A stretch of 46,536 bases of DNA from positions 1-46,536 of the forward strand of contig NZ_CABUHK010000045.1 in the NCBI RefSeq assembly GCF_902491285.1, read 5' to 3'. The notes under the pieces are model-generated. The model was not told the origin of the DNA, ran no database searches, and saw only the letters and a program-made list of their open reading frames with translations. How positions within the stretch are numbered: the first letter of the stretch is position 1; every line of letters starts with the position of its first letter. The stretch comes from an uncultured Bacteroides sp. (lineage in GTDB: Bacteria; Bacteroidota; Bacteroidia; Bacteroidales; Bacteroidaceae). Positions 34,634 to 44,114 of the stretch are shown piece by piece. The translations under genes were made by a program, and so were the position numbers.

Positions 34634-34787
34634 CTAGTTTCAAGGTTCGAAACTAGAGTTTCACACATAGGAAACTAAAGTTTCACCCGTTTGAAACTTT
34701 AGTTCCAATTGCTTGAAACCATTGGTTTCTTACCGATGAAACTCTAGTTTCCCTTTGTTGAAACTAAAGTTTCAAGCAAAGGGAACT
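34634..34787. repeat. Array of GAAACT-NN-AGTTTC palindromes with 8-base spacers
   Basis: Six palindromic units start at 34649, 34671, 34693, 34715, 34738 and 34760, a period of 22 (23 once). Each is GAAACTNNAGTTTC or a close variant; the one at 34715 is GAAACC-ATT-GGTTTC, where both arms changed together. All five spacers are exactly 8 bases and differ in sequence. Degenerate half-units flank the array (CTAGTTTC at 34634; GGAACT at 34782). No coding function is likely. Confidence 0.85.
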
Positions 34788-34796
34788 AACTTGGAA

Positions 34797-34926
34797 CTTG
34801 CTTCTAAAAGAGGAAGCAAGAAAAGGTGTGACAGCAAAAGTACTGTCACCGTGCTATCACATGCTGCTGTCACAGTAGTACTCATTCACAATCAGACATT
34901 TGAATACAAACATGTGACAGGTGACA
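34797..34926. repeat. Further inverted repeats (GAAGCAAG and GTGACAG types)
   Basis: CTTGCTTC (34797-34804) and GAAGCAAG (34813-34820) flank 8 bases. GTGACAG (34828-34834) and CTGTCAC (34843-34849) also flank 8 bases. More CTGTCAC/GTGACA copies follow at 34867, 34914 and 34921. These continue the same arm-8-arm design as the preceding array with a new arm sequence. Confidence 0.65.
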
Positions 34927-35011
34927 ACAGATTTTTACTTTTTAATTTTCTAGTAGTGTTGAGAGATTATACTTCGACATTTCCATATAATTCTGCTTAT
35001 TGTTGTACTCA

Positions 35012-35344
35012 ATGACTATATTCCTTACTATCTCTTCTGGTGAACCCATTTCACGGGTAGCTGTACGCCACCAAATAACATACGATGAAGTTGTGGCAAA
35101 ATTTAGCTCTATCATAATAAATAATACAACAGAACAAGTGAATCATAGCTACATTCTTGAATTAAAATACCTGCCTAAAGATAAGTTTGAGACACAAGCT
35201 GCAGAACAATGGAAAGAGGCTATCAATCAGATTCATAACTATACGGCAGATTCAAACGTGCGCCAATTATGCCAGCGCACGCAACTCCATTGCATCGTTA
35301 TGCAATTCTGCGGATGGGAATTGACACGAATAGAAGAAGTATAA
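35012..35344 (+). pseudogene. C-terminal remnant of an AAA-ATPase-like/PD-(D/E)XK protein
   Basis: About 110 codons remain. The second half reads YILELKYLPKDKFETQAAEQW, KEAINQIHNYTADSNVRQLCQRTQ, LHCIVMQFCGWELTRIEEV, which is the closing part of the large Bacteroides AAA-ATPase-like proteins with a C-terminal PDDEXK_9/DUF1703 nuclease-like domain. Only the E-x-K strand of the nuclease core survives; the ATPase domain and the upstream catalytic Asp are missing. The first 35 codons do not match and seem degenerate. Intact family members exceed 500 residues. The remnant runs to 3 bases short of the menE stop on the other strand and borders the palindrome array, marking a site of past rearrangement. 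Confidence 0.7.
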
Positions 35345-35347
35345 CGA

Positions 35348-36436
35348 CTACAATAGCATTTCCGCTAAAGCGCGGCATTCGACACGGTTGATTTTACCAT
35401 TCCCCGTCTGAGGAATTAAATCCACCGTTCGGATATGTTTAGGACGATGATAAGGAGGCAGTATCTCCTGCATCTTATTTTTTAGTTCTTCCATATCCAA
35501 CCGACCTTCGAGCAATAAAGTCACCGCTTGCCCCAAACGAGGATCCGGAACCGAAGTGATGACAAATGGTACAAGAATGAAAGGACGAAGTAACTTCTCC
35601 ACCTCTTCTGCCTGTATCTTAATACCACCGCTATTGATTACATTATCCTTACGTCCCAAGATAATGAAACTTCCATCGGGATAGATACGAGCGATATCAT
35701 TAGTCTGTAAAATCTTATCGCAGACCAAAGGAGCATCGATCACCAATGTACCCTCAGAGGATAATGACAGACGGACGGAAGAAAAAGGATAATAATGGTC
35801 GGATGCAGAATTTCCGTTCAAGCGACGCAGGGCAATATGGGATAATGTTTCGGTCATGCCGTAAGTGGAATAGACAGCTATCGGGAGAGATTTTATCTCT
35901 GCTTCCAAAGCCTCATCTACTGCCCCGCCACCTATAATTAGAATCTCAGTTTGCAGCAACTGTTCTTTCTCTTCAGGAGTATGAAGAGTATTATAAACCT
36001 GCAAAGGAACCATTGCCGCAAATTTCAGCGGTTCGTTTATATCGGAGAGAGGATGACCGGAAGCAGGACGCACTATCAGATTCAGTCCTGCCACCAAAGA
36101 GCGTACTACTACCATCATGGCTCCGATATAACGGAGATTCATACATAACAAAGCGGCGTCTCCTGCTTGCAGATTCAGAAATTCGCAAGTCAGGCGCGCA
36201 CTTTGCATCATTTTGTCCTTGCCAACCATTATCTTTTTCGGTTCTCCGGTAGAACCCGAAGTATGAACAATCATAAAAGGAGAGTCAGCAAACCACTCCT
36301 GCAAGAAATCAAATAGCATTTGTATGGAAGAAGCGTCTTGTTCTCCTCCTGCCTTCGCTTTCAACAAATGCAAATCATCGACCGTGTACCGTACCCCTTC
36401 AAGCAGAAGTGATTGCTTTTTTCTCTCAAATTCCAT
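35348..36436 (-). CDS. menE: o-Succinylbenzoate-CoA ligase MenE
   Basis: A 362-residue adenylate-forming enzyme of the short MenE type, which joins CoA to o-succinylbenzoate using ATP. Motifs are the P-loop FMIVHTSGSTGEPKKIMVGK, then GGGAVDEALE, YSTYGMTETLSHIAL (A5) and LGRKDNVINSGGIKIQAEEVE (A7/A8), with the C-terminal lysine in TGNGKINR. I start at the ATG 36436, preceded by TTGAGAGAA. A 16-base tandem duplication includes this start, so a second, out-of-frame ATG lies 16 bases upstream. The gene is the last of the men cluster and is separated from menC by the SNF2 helicase gene. Confidence 0.93.
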   Translation of the reverse strand: MEFERKKQSLLLEGVRYTVDDLHLLKAKAGGEQDASSIQMLFDFLQEWFADSPFMIVHTSGSTGEPKKIMVGKDKMMQSARLTCEFLNLQAGDAALLCMNLRYIGAMMVVVRSLVAGLNLIVRPASGHPLSDINEPLKFAAMVPLQVYNTLHTPEEKEQLLQTEILIIGGGAVDEALEAEIKSLPIAVYSTYGMTETLSHIALRRLNGNSASDHYYPFSSVRLSLSSEGTLVIDAPLVCDKILQTNDIARIYPDGSFIILGRKDNVINSGGIKIQAEEVEKLLRPFILVPFVITSVPDPRLGQAVTLLLEGRLDMEELKNKMQEILPPYHRPKHIRTVDLIPQTGNGKINRVECRALAEMLL

Positions 36437-36473
36437 TTCTCTCAAATTCCATTTTTATTGAATCTCATTTTTA

Positions 36474-39400
36474 TTAAATTCCTCCTCTCAACAGTTCCAA
36501 CATTTCTTCTTTAGTCAACTTATGCGCCATGTTGCTTCCGTCCAGCAGAGAATCGGCCAGTGATTTCTTACTTTGATGCAGTAAGACAATCTTCTCTTCG
36601 ATCGTATTGGAAGAAATCAACCGGTAAATAGTGACCGGACGAGTCTGACCGATACGATAGGCACGATCCGAAGCCTGATCCTCGGCAGCAGGATTCCACC
36701 ACGGATCCAGATGAATCACGTAGTCGGCAGCAGTCAGGTTCAGTCCCGTTCCTCCTGCTTTGAGACTAATCAGGAACAAGTGTCCTTCTCCCTGTTGAAA
36801 CCGGCTAACCTGTTTTTCCCGTTCATTCACGGACATCGTTCCATCCAGATAAAGACAGGAGATTCCCTTTGAATCCAATTCCTTACGAATCAAAGCAAGA
36901 TGAGACGTGAACTGGCTGAATACCAAAGCGCGATGCTGGTTACCGATAAGGTCGTCTACCAACCCCATGAAGACTTTTGTCTTGGACGAAGCTAGTTTAT
37001 TAAACCCCTCATTGACCAAAGCCGGATGACAAGCTGCCTGACGCAAACGAGTGATTTCCGCCAATGTCCGCACAGGGCTCGACGAGCCTTCTTCAATATT
37101 CGCAATAGCTTGCTGACGCAGATGCTCATACAAAGCCATTTCTTCGGAAGAAAGCTCTACCTTTTGTACTATTTCAGTTTTCGGCGGCAGTTCGTCCAAC
37201 ACTTCTGTTTTGGTACGCCGAAGCAGGAAGGGTTGCAATATCTTTTTCAATTGTTCCTGCCGCTGCTTATCCCCTGATTTCTCAATGGGAAGAATAAACT
37301 TTTGAAAAAAATGCGGAAATGTCCCCAGCAAACCGGGATTGGCAAACTCAAACAGGTTCCAGATTTCACTTAAGTGATTCTGTATGGGAGTCCCGGTCAA
37401 CAACAAACGAAATTCACCGTTCAGTTGCATCGCTGCCTTGGAAATCTTAGTGTCTTTATTCTTGATTGTATGGGCTTCGTCCAGCAGGATGACATTCCAT
37501 TGTTTATTGCTCAACAATACGACTTCCGCGTTCAACAAACCATAAGTGGTAAGCAAAATATCACAAGCGCCGACTTCCTGTATCATCTGCTCACGATTAC
37601 CACAACTGTCATGCAACACCCGACAAGTGAGCGAAGGAGCAAAACGATTGATTTCACTCTGCCAGTTAAACAATACGGACGCAGGAGCAACAACCAGAGA
37701 AGCCCCTTGCTTTCCTCTGCTGAGCATCAGGGCAATGGCCTGTATCGTTTTACCCAATCCCATATCATCCGCCAGACAAGCACCGGCTCCCCAATGCGCC
37801 AACCGGGACAACCATTGGAAACCTTCCATTTGATAATCACGCAATTCCGCCTGCAAAGTGGCAGGAACAACAGCTTGAACAGTCTCCGCCTTTTCTATTT
37901 TTTGTTGCAGTTCCTTAAACTTACGGTCTTTTTTCAGAACGACTCCCTGCTGCTCCAAATCAACAAGCAGAGCGGCATTGAAACCGGCAACTTTCATACT
38001 TTTATCATTCATCAGAATGGCGTCGAGTTCTTGCAATCTCCTGCGCAACTGACTGCTCAATGCCAGAAAGTCCGAATCGTTCAATGCTATAAAACGTCCT
38101 TTGCTCTCACGTACCTTTTTCAGGAGTTCCGCAATCTTTATCCGGCCTCCATCTTCAATCTCCAATTCGCCGCCTATCTCAAACCAATGCTCCATCCCTT
38201 TCATGGATAATTTCAGCTGTGGGAAATCCGCTACGCCTTTTATCGATAATTTAGTACCCTCCGGCCACTCGGAACGCGAAACATCCGATAGTCCGCGAAG
38301 CTCTTCTATCAGGTCCAGACATTGATAGTAATCCTCGAAATATACCGTATCCCTAACAGTGGGGTTTCCGCTGACCCGCCGAAGAATCCGGTTAACGACA
38401 ACATAGTTTTCTCTTTCTTTCTCCAGATCGCGCACAGCTTGCACGTGTTCGCCCTTCACTGTTCCAATCACACTCCCCACTCCTTTACCGGCTTTGCAGT
38501 ATGGCGGCTGTTCGGTGAAGGGCTTTACAAACAGTTCTACCTTGATTCCATCTCCTACCGGCAGTAGTTGCACCGTTATCAGCGAATCGCCTTTTATCTG
38601 CTTAAGGGTTCCTTTATTACGTATCAGATCCGAATGTATCGTCACGTTTTTCCCCAGTTTTCCCAACACTTCTGCCAAGCGGTCTTTAGCCTTTAACGGA
38701 AAACGGGAAGATTGTTTTAAAATTTCTAAAATAGAACGCTGTTCACGGTTCAGTTCCACAATCCGGAACAGTTGGTCGTTCTCCTTCTTTAAAATAAGAT
38801 CTGAACTTTCGGGCCGCCCCACATTACTGTTTACCTGATACCCGTCTTCCAGTTGAGTGACCACCAGTTGCAGTTCTTCTTTTGTAATTACGACAGGTAG
38901 GTCCGGATTTTCTGCCATATATACAAATGGATAACCCACCAGTAGAGACAACGCTTTCGGTCCGCCCAATTCATAGATATCTCCCAAAGAATATCCGGCA
39001 TTATAATGCTCGACACACGCCGAAAGGCTTTTGTCCAGCGCGCTCATCCCTTCTACTGCATTTTGTTGGAAAGTAGACAAGGCAATATTCCGTCCTCCCG
39101 TCCAGGTAATTCCATCTTTCGACTTTTGAAGCCGGGGGATTATCTGACCATGACTCGTAATATGATATACGATACGCACTTGTGCGATGCCGCCCACGGC
39201 TCCTTTCGCCGTTTCTCCTGCTTCCTGACTTCGCGCCATCTCCGCCAACCTGTCCAATGCCATTTCCCAAGGTTCCCGCTTCACATAGACAGGAAGCAGA
39301 GGTTCCACGCCCATCTCTTCCCTCAACTGTGCATTTTTAAGGCTAAATCCCACAAAATCACATGAATACTCTAACTGCAATGCTTTAAAGCAATCGTCTT

Positions 39401-40508
39401 CCAGCAGTTTCTCAATAGGGCGGTTGTCTATACAAATTTTCTCATTCAGTTTATAATGCTCCAAAAGCAAATATAATAATGCCTTTACCATATTCGATTG
39501 CAGCTCGTAGTTCCGCTCTATCCATAAGACGAGTTCTTTCGTATCTCTTCCCAAAGCAATCAGAAGCATTAAATAGGCCGGCAGCCATTGTCTTTCTTCA
39601 CGAATCCGCTTCTTTGTCACTAATCCGTCCATCTTCTTCTTTGAAGCCGCACTTCCCTCGCGCATCAATGCTATGACGTACATCAGCGAATAGAAAGGTG
39701 TATCAAAAAGATACCGGCTTTCCAAATATTTGAGAGCTTGCCCATAAATTTTGAGTGCCTTTGAATAATTCCCATGATATTGGGCATGAAGCGCATGGGC
39801 ACATAAGCCAACAGCAGAACGGGTACTTACATTCTCCGGGATTTCGTTAATACGACCGGACAATACATATTCATAGAATGAATAGGCTTCCTGGAAATAC
39901 TCTTTAACGAAAGAGGGCATAGATTCATTCTTTATATAAAGGTTCTCTACAAAGGACTCGTCTACTTTTTTCAACCGGTAATTCCAACAGTCTGCATCCC
40001 TATCAATAATACTGAACAAGGCAGCGACAGAAAGCCGGCAATATAAGTCGCGCCATTCTGTGGAATATGCCATTTCACGAAATAAAGGCAGTGTTAATTC
40101 ATCTACCGGCCAATGTATAATTATATCATCATCCAAATTTCCCGTCGCAGCCCAATGCAACATTGCATTTCGCAATGCTCCCATTTGGAGTTCGACATAT
40201 CCGGGTTTCGGTTGTTCTTTTTCAAACTCCTCACACGATTCATTTCGTATAAGCCATAAATACTTAAGATGAACGCCGGGCAGTAACCGGCATTTTCTAT
40301 TTCCGTGATTATACTGGCTTGAAGTAATTTCCATCTCACCATTCTCCTGCATTGACTTCAGGAACAGAACAGCCTTGGCAGGGGAAAAACCCATCTTACA
40401 AAGTCTGCTCAATGCGTCGTTATATAGTATTGGAAGTATATTCCATGCCATATATTTCACAAAAAGAGTTTTGATCTTTTTGTCCTCATCAGTATCTAAT
40501 ATTGCCAT
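36474..40508 (-). CDS. Large SNF2/RapA-type DEAD-like helicase
   Basis: A 1344-residue SNF2-family ATPase. The N-terminal about 850 residues are helical and beta-rich, unassigned, and probably regulatory (they include IKGVADFPQLKLSMKGMEHW and LNDSDFLALSSQLRRRLQEL). Then come QLRDYQMEGFQW-like ELRDYQMEGFQWLSRL, Walker A DDMGLGKTIQAIAL (about 905-920), DEAH-box LLDEAHTIKNKDTKISKAA, LTGTPIQNHLSEIWNLFEF, and the C-lobe with LYLDGTMSVNEREKQVSRFQ, LISLKAGGTGLNLTAADYVI and QASDRAYRIGQTRPVTIYRL. Such proteins translocate on duplex DNA and remodel nucleoprotein or stalled RNA polymerase. Its place between menC (48-base gap) and menE in one direction is unusual; no menaquinone role is suggested by sequence. 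Confidence 0.9.
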   Translation of the reverse strand: MAILDTDEDKKIKTLFVKYMAWNILPILYNDALSRLCKMGFSPAKAVLFLKSMQENGEMEITSSQYNHGNRKCRLLPGVHLKYLWLIRNESCEEFEKEQPKPGYVELQMGALRNAMLHWAATGNLDDDIIIHWPVDELTLPLFREMAYSTEWRDLYCRLSVAALFSIIDRDADCWNYRLKKVDESFVENLYIKNESMPSFVKEYFQEAYSFYEYVLSGRINEIPENVSTRSAVGLCAHALHAQYHGNYSKALKIYGQALKYLESRYLFDTPFYSLMYVIALMREGSAASKKKMDGLVTKKRIREERQWLPAYLMLLIALGRDTKELVLWIERNYELQSNMVKALLYLLLEHYKLNEKICIDNRPIEKLLEDDCFKALQLEYSCDFVGFSLKNAQLREEMGVEPLLPVYVKREPWEMALDRLAEMARSQEAGETAKGAVGGIAQVRIVYHITSHGQIIPRLQKSKDGITWTGGRNIALSTFQQNAVEGMSALDKSLSACVEHYNAGYSLGDIYELGGPKALSLLVGYPFVYMAENPDLPVVITKEELQLVVTQLEDGYQVNSNVGRPESSDLILKKENDQLFRIVELNREQRSILEILKQSSRFPLKAKDRLAEVLGKLGKNVTIHSDLIRNKGTLKQIKGDSLITVQLLPVGDGIKVELFVKPFTEQPPYCKAGKGVGSVIGTVKGEHVQAVRDLEKERENYVVVNRILRRVSGNPTVRDTVYFEDYYQCLDLIEELRGLSDVSRSEWPEGTKLSIKGVADFPQLKLSMKGMEHWFEIGGELEIEDGGRIKIAELLKKVRESKGRFIALNDSDFLALSSQLRRRLQELDAILMNDKSMKVAGFNAALLVDLEQQGVVLKKDRKFKELQQKIEKAETVQAVVPATLQAELRDYQMEGFQWLSRLAHWGAGACLADDMGLGKTIQAIALMLSRGKQGASLVVAPASVLFNWQSEINRFAPSLTCRVLHDSCGNREQMIQEVGACDILLTTYGLLNAEVVLLSNKQWNVILLDEAHTIKNKDTKISKAAMQLNGEFRLLLTGTPIQNHLSEIWNLFEFANPGLLGTFPHFFQKFILPIEKSGDKQRQEQLKKILQPFLLRRTKTEVLDELPPKTEIVQKVELSSEEMALYEHLRQQAIANIEEGSSSPVRTLAEITRLRQAACHPALVNEGFNKLASSKTKVFMGLVDDLIGNQHRALVFSQFTSHLALIRKELDSKGISCLYLDGTMSVNEREKQVSRFQQGEGHLFLISLKAGGTGLNLTAADYVIHLDPWWNPAAEDQASDRAYRIGQTRPVTIYRLISSNTIEEKIVLLHQSKKSLADSLLDGSNMAHKLTKEEMLELLRGGI

Positions 40509-40556
40509 ATTTTATTTATGTCTTTATATTGTTGGTCGAATATCATCAAATAACAT

Positions 40557-41591
40557 TCAAATAGCATCATTACAAAACCACAAGCTGTCTTTTCTTATTT
40601 CAAGTGGCATCTCTACGTTGTCGATAAAGAGTTGTCCTGTTCCCAGTCCTTGAGGTAACGGATTATCAAAGGTGGCGCACCATTGGGCGATAGCATTCAG
40701 ACCGATATTCGACTCCAGAGCAGAAGTAATCCACCAGCCGATCTGCCGTTTTTCCGCTTCGGTAATCCATTCGTTACCCCCACATACTCCACCATGAAGA
40801 GAAGGCTTGATAATAATATATTGCGGACGGATGGTTGAAAGCAGCTTTTGTTTTTCTTCCAGAATGTTACATCCTATCAGTTCCTCATCCAAGGCTATCG
40901 GCAACGGGGAGTCGGAAGTAAGACGTGCCATTTCTTCCCATTGTCCGGCACGGATAGGTTGTTCGATAGAGTGCAAGTCAAGTTCGGACAGGCGTTTCAG
41001 TTTTTCCATTACATCTGCCGGAGAGAAAGCACCGTTGGCATCCACACGCAATTCTATTTCTTTAGAAGAAAAGCGGGCGCGGATATGGCGGAGCAATGCC
41101 AGTTCCTCTTCAAAATTGATAGCACCAATCTTCAGCTTGATACAACGGAATCCGGCTTCCATCTTTTTCTCTATTTGAGAAAGCATTTTGTCAAAGTCTC
41201 CCATCCAGATAAGGCCGTTTATCGGAATCCCCGCTTCCCCACGCGAGAAAACAGTATCAAATAACGCCCAACTTCCCGAAAAGAAATGGCGGATAGCCGT
41301 TTCCAGGCCGAATAGTATAGAGGGATAATCACACAAAGAATCGACATCCAGTCTCCCTTGCCGTTCTTCCAACCGGCGGCAGGCTTTAGTCAGGATATCT
41401 TCATAATCGGTGAGGTCATCACAGCTTAACGCAGGCAAGGGGGCGCACTCTCCTATCCCCACCCTACCCGGAAAATCAGGAGAAGTCAGATGAAGATACC
41501 AGACTTTCCGTGTCGTATAAGTCCCCCGGGAAGTTCCCGCCGGTTGCTTGAAATGAAGCAACCGGGGAATAATTTCTATCTTACAGTCCAT
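40557..41591 (-). CDS. menC: o-Succinylbenzoate synthase MenC
   Basis: A 344-residue enolase-superfamily enzyme that dehydrates SHCHC to o-succinylbenzoate. The barrel motifs are CIKLKIGAINFEEE (catalytic K-x-K), LRVDANGAFSP (metal Asp), HSIEQPI (metal Glu), PIALDEELIG (metal Asp) and YIIIKPSLHGG (catalytic Lys). The N-terminal capping domain contains SRGTYTTRKVWYLHLTSPDFPGRVGIGECAPLP. The gene follows menB with an 8-base gap, as expected of one operon. Confidence 0.95.
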   Translation of the reverse strand: MDCKIEIIPRLLHFKQPAGTSRGTYTTRKVWYLHLTSPDFPGRVGIGECAPLPALSCDDLTDYEDILTKACRRLEERQGRLDVDSLCDYPSILFGLETAIRHFFSGSWALFDTVFSRGEAGIPINGLIWMGDFDKMLSQIEKKMEAGFRCIKLKIGAINFEEELALLRHIRARFSSKEIELRVDANGAFSPADVMEKLKRLSELDLHSIEQPIRAGQWEEMARLTSDSPLPIALDEELIGCNILEEKQKLLSTIRPQYIIIKPSLHGGVCGGNEWITEAEKRQIGWWITSALESNIGLNAIAQWCATFDNPLPQGLGTGQLFIDNVEMPLEIRKDSLWFCNDAI

Positions 41592-41599
41592 TATGAATA

Positions 41600-42424
41600 T
41601 TAAGGGAACTTGGGATACTGCTTAAAGTTCGGTTTGCGCTTTTCCAGAAATGCATTCTTTCCTTCCTGAGCTTCATCCGTCAGGTAATAAAGCAACGTCG
41701 CATCGCCTGCCAGTTCTTGAATACCGGCCTGACCGTCCAGTTCGGCATTCAGCCCGGCTTTAATCATGCGCAAAGCCAACGGGCTGAGTTGCATCATTTC
41801 TTCCGCCCATTGCACATATTCGTCTTCCAGTTGTTCCAAGGGAACTACTTTATTCACCAGTCCCATATCCAGCGCTTCCTGTGCATTGTACTTCCGGCAA
41901 AGGAACCAGATTTCACGTGCTTTCTTCTGGCCTACCACACGTGCCAGATAAGATGCACCGAATCCGGCGTCAAAGCTACCTACACGAGGGCCTGTCTGAC
42001 CGAAAATGGCATTCTCTGAAGCGATGGACAAGTCGCATACCACATGAAGCACGTGTCCGCCACCGATGGCAAATCCGTTGACGGCAGCAATCACCGGTTT
42101 CGGGATGCTACGAATCTGTTTTTGCACGTCCAGTACACTCAGGCGGGGAACACCGTCTTTGCCGATATAACCGCCACGCCCTTTCACATTCTGATCGCCG
42201 CCCGAACAGAAAGCCTTGTCTCCGGCTCCGGTGATAACAATCACATCAATGTCCGCTTCTTCGCGGCAAATGCGCAACGCGTCACTCATTTCGGCAGTAG
42301 TAGTCGGGGTGAATGCATTCCGATAACGTTCACGGTTGATAGTGATACGGGCAATCCCATTATAATAATCAAAAAGAATATCGTCGTATTCTCTGATGGT
42401 TGTCCACTCTCTTTGTGTTGACAT
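41600..42424 (-). CDS. menB: 1,4-Dihydroxy-2-naphthoyl-CoA synthase MenB
   Basis: A 274-residue crotonase-fold enzyme that closes the second ring of menaquinone (Dieckmann-type cyclisation of o-succinylbenzoyl-CoA). Seen are [20 protein letters not shown], the oxyanion/CoA region [43 protein letters not shown], the MenB-typical [22 protein letters not shown], and the C-terminal [21 protein letters not shown]. It lies 3 bases after menD and 8 before menC. Length and motifs are standard. Confidence 0.96.
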   Translation of the reverse strand: MSTQREWTTIREYDDILFDYYNGIARITINRERYRNAFTPTTTAEMSDALRICREEADIDVIVITGAGDKAFCSGGDQNVKGRGGYIGKDGVPRLSVLDVQKQIRSIPKPVIAAVNGFAIGGGHVLHVVCDLSIASENAIFGQTGPRVGSFDAGFGASYLARVVGQKKAREIWFLCRKYNAQEALDMGLVNKVVPLEQLEDEYVQWAEEMMQLSPLALRMIKAGLNAELDGQAGIQELAGDATLLYYLTDEAQEGKNAFLEKRKPNFKQYPKFP

Positions 42425-42427
42425 AAT

Positions 42428-44095
42428 CTATTTTTGTTTTAATTGATGATAATAATTTTTCAGCATTCGTGCGTCTTTGTTCTTGTTGGTAAACACTTCC
42501 AGCAGCACAGGGCACTCCTTCGCTTCCGGTTGAGTAAAGATCTGCATGGTTTCTGCCAACTCTTCTTCATTCTCCGCCTGCAGGTAAAGGAACCCGCGTT
42601 CTTCCGCCCAACCTTTGGCGGACGTTTTATGAACGGCTGCGATAAACTTATGCGAAGTACCCGACATATCCAATCCCGGCAGGGTATGGAAAATCTCTCC
42701 ACCACCGTTATTCAACAAAAGAACACGCAGATTGGGACGGACATTGACATTCCACAATGCATTCATATCGTAGAAGAAACTCAAATCCCCGATAGCTATG
42801 AAATTCAACTTATCGGAAGCAGCCGCATAACCGACAGCCGTAGAAAGCGAACCTTCAATGCCGCTTGTCCCCCGGTTACAGCAAACTTCAATCGTAGAAG
42901 GAATGGTATATAACTGGGCATAGCGGATGACCGAACTATTCGCCAGATGCAAGGCACATGACTCCGGCAAGGATTTTATCAATGCACCGACAGCCGCCAT
43001 TTCCGAATAGGCAAATTCCGGTTCGGGGATGATTTTGCAATAATTCTCCCACACACGGGGATATTCGGGAGTGCGGTTATCGAGCAGACTCGCTATCTTT
43101 TCCAGAAATTCGAACGGATCCATTTCAATCACGGTAGTCAATGAACCGTAGAGGTCGACCACTTCGCCATCCGGTGATACATGCCAGTGTTCTTTGGGCG
43201 GATGCTGGCGAAGGAACTTCTTCAACCGTTTGGAGACAACGTGTCCGCCATAGGTAATCAGCAATTCGGGAGTCATCTGGTCTATTTTCTCTTCGGGCAT
43301 GGCATAAAGCGCCGCGTCGAAGTTCTTCACCGGCATACCGGGAACAGTCTGATTGCCGATATGCTCCGTCAACCAGGCAAAGTGTTTATATAATAATTTG
43401 GTATATCTCTTTTCAAACAGATAGATAAGATTCATCTGACCGACAATAATCATCCGCTTCTGATATTTATTCATCCGGTCGATGAGGTCGTTATAATCGC
43501 GGTCGTATACGTTCAAGCCTTGATAACGGGTAATGACACGTACTTCGGGCAGGGTATCCACCGTAAACTGAAACAAGGGTTCGGAAATAGGAACATTGAT
43601 ATGTACCGGACCTTTCCCATGATGATTCGTCTCCAACAGGGCTTCATTTATCAGACGGTTGCAGTACCATTCATCCTCATCTGTGTGAATCTCAGGAAGA
43701 TTGACCGACTTCTTGACCAGCGATTGGAACACGCCCGGTTGCGGAAGCGTCTGTCCGTCCATTTGCCCGATCCAGGCGGCAGGACGGTCGGCAGAGATGA
43801 CGACCAGCGGAACATTCTGATAAAAGGCTTCCGCCACAGCCGGATGAAGATTCAACAATGCCGTACCGGAAGTGCAGCAGATTGCGGCAGGCTTCCCCCC
43901 ATTCAACGTAAGGCCGATGGCAAAATACCCCGCACTCCGTTCGTCCGTCATCGCATAACAGGTAAAATCAGGATGATTGGACAAAGTATGCACGATAGGT
44001 ATGTTACGGCTGCCCGGACACAATACAACCTTAGTAATCCCGTGCGCCTGAAGCAGCGCAATCAGTTGAAGTACATTCTTCTTATCTGTGTACAT
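42428..44095 (-). CDS. menD: SEPHCHC synthase MenD (ThDP-dependent)
   Basis: A 555-residue thiamine-diphosphate enzyme joining 2-oxoglutarate to isochorismate. Motifs are [16 protein letters not shown], the ThDP glutamate region [79 protein letters not shown], and the cofactor-binding [14 protein letters not shown] followed by [11 protein letters not shown]. The order menF-menD-menB-menC with small gaps argues for one transcript. Confidence 0.96.
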   Translation of the reverse strand: MYTDKKNVLQLIALLQAHGITKVVLCPGSRNIPIVHTLSNHPDFTCYAMTDERSAGYFAIGLTLNGGKPAAICCTSGTALLNLHPAVAEAFYQNVPLVVISADRPAAWIGQMDGQTLPQPGVFQSLVKKSVNLPEIHTDEDEWYCNRLINEALLETNHHGKGPVHINVPISEPLFQFTVDTLPEVRVITRYQGLNVYDRDYNDLIDRMNKYQKRMIIVGQMNLIYLFEKRYTKLLYKHFAWLTEHIGNQTVPGMPVKNFDAALYAMPEEKIDQMTPELLITYGGHVVSKRLKKFLRQHPPKEHWHVSPDGEVVDLYGSLTTVIEMDPFEFLEKIASLLDNRTPEYPRVWENYCKIIPEPEFAYSEMAAVGALIKSLPESCALHLANSSVIRYAQLYTIPSTIEVCCNRGTSGIEGSLSTAVGYAAASDKLNFIAIGDLSFFYDMNALWNVNVRPNLRVLLLNNGGGEIFHTLPGLDMSGTSHKFIAAVHKTSAKGWAEERGFLYLQAENEEELAETMQIFTQPEAKECPVLLEVFTNKNKDARMLKNYYHQLKQK

Positions 44096-44114
44096 GATGA
44101 TAATAATTAGTAGT

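Noticed and set aside
34634..34787. CRISPR array
   Set aside because: Units are 14 bases, spacers only 8, repeats are imperfect palindromes and no cas genes are nearby.
34755..35015. An 86-codon plus-strand ORF through the repeat region
   Set aside because: Its composition follows the inverted repeats, it has no start signals and no recognisable family; it is probably a chance reading frame.
34479..35344. Insertion sequence or integrase-borne island end
   Set aside because: No transposase, integrase, tRNA gene or target-site duplication was seen, so no mobile element was called despite the disturbed look of the region.
37374..38210. A 278-codon plus-strand ORF opposite the SNF2 gene
   Set aside because: It lies wholly inside a well-supported helicase gene and shows no domain or start signal; an antisense shadow.
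43520..44110. A 196-codon plus-strand ORF opposite menD
   Set aside because: It mirrors a strongly conserved MenD coding region and has no supporting features.
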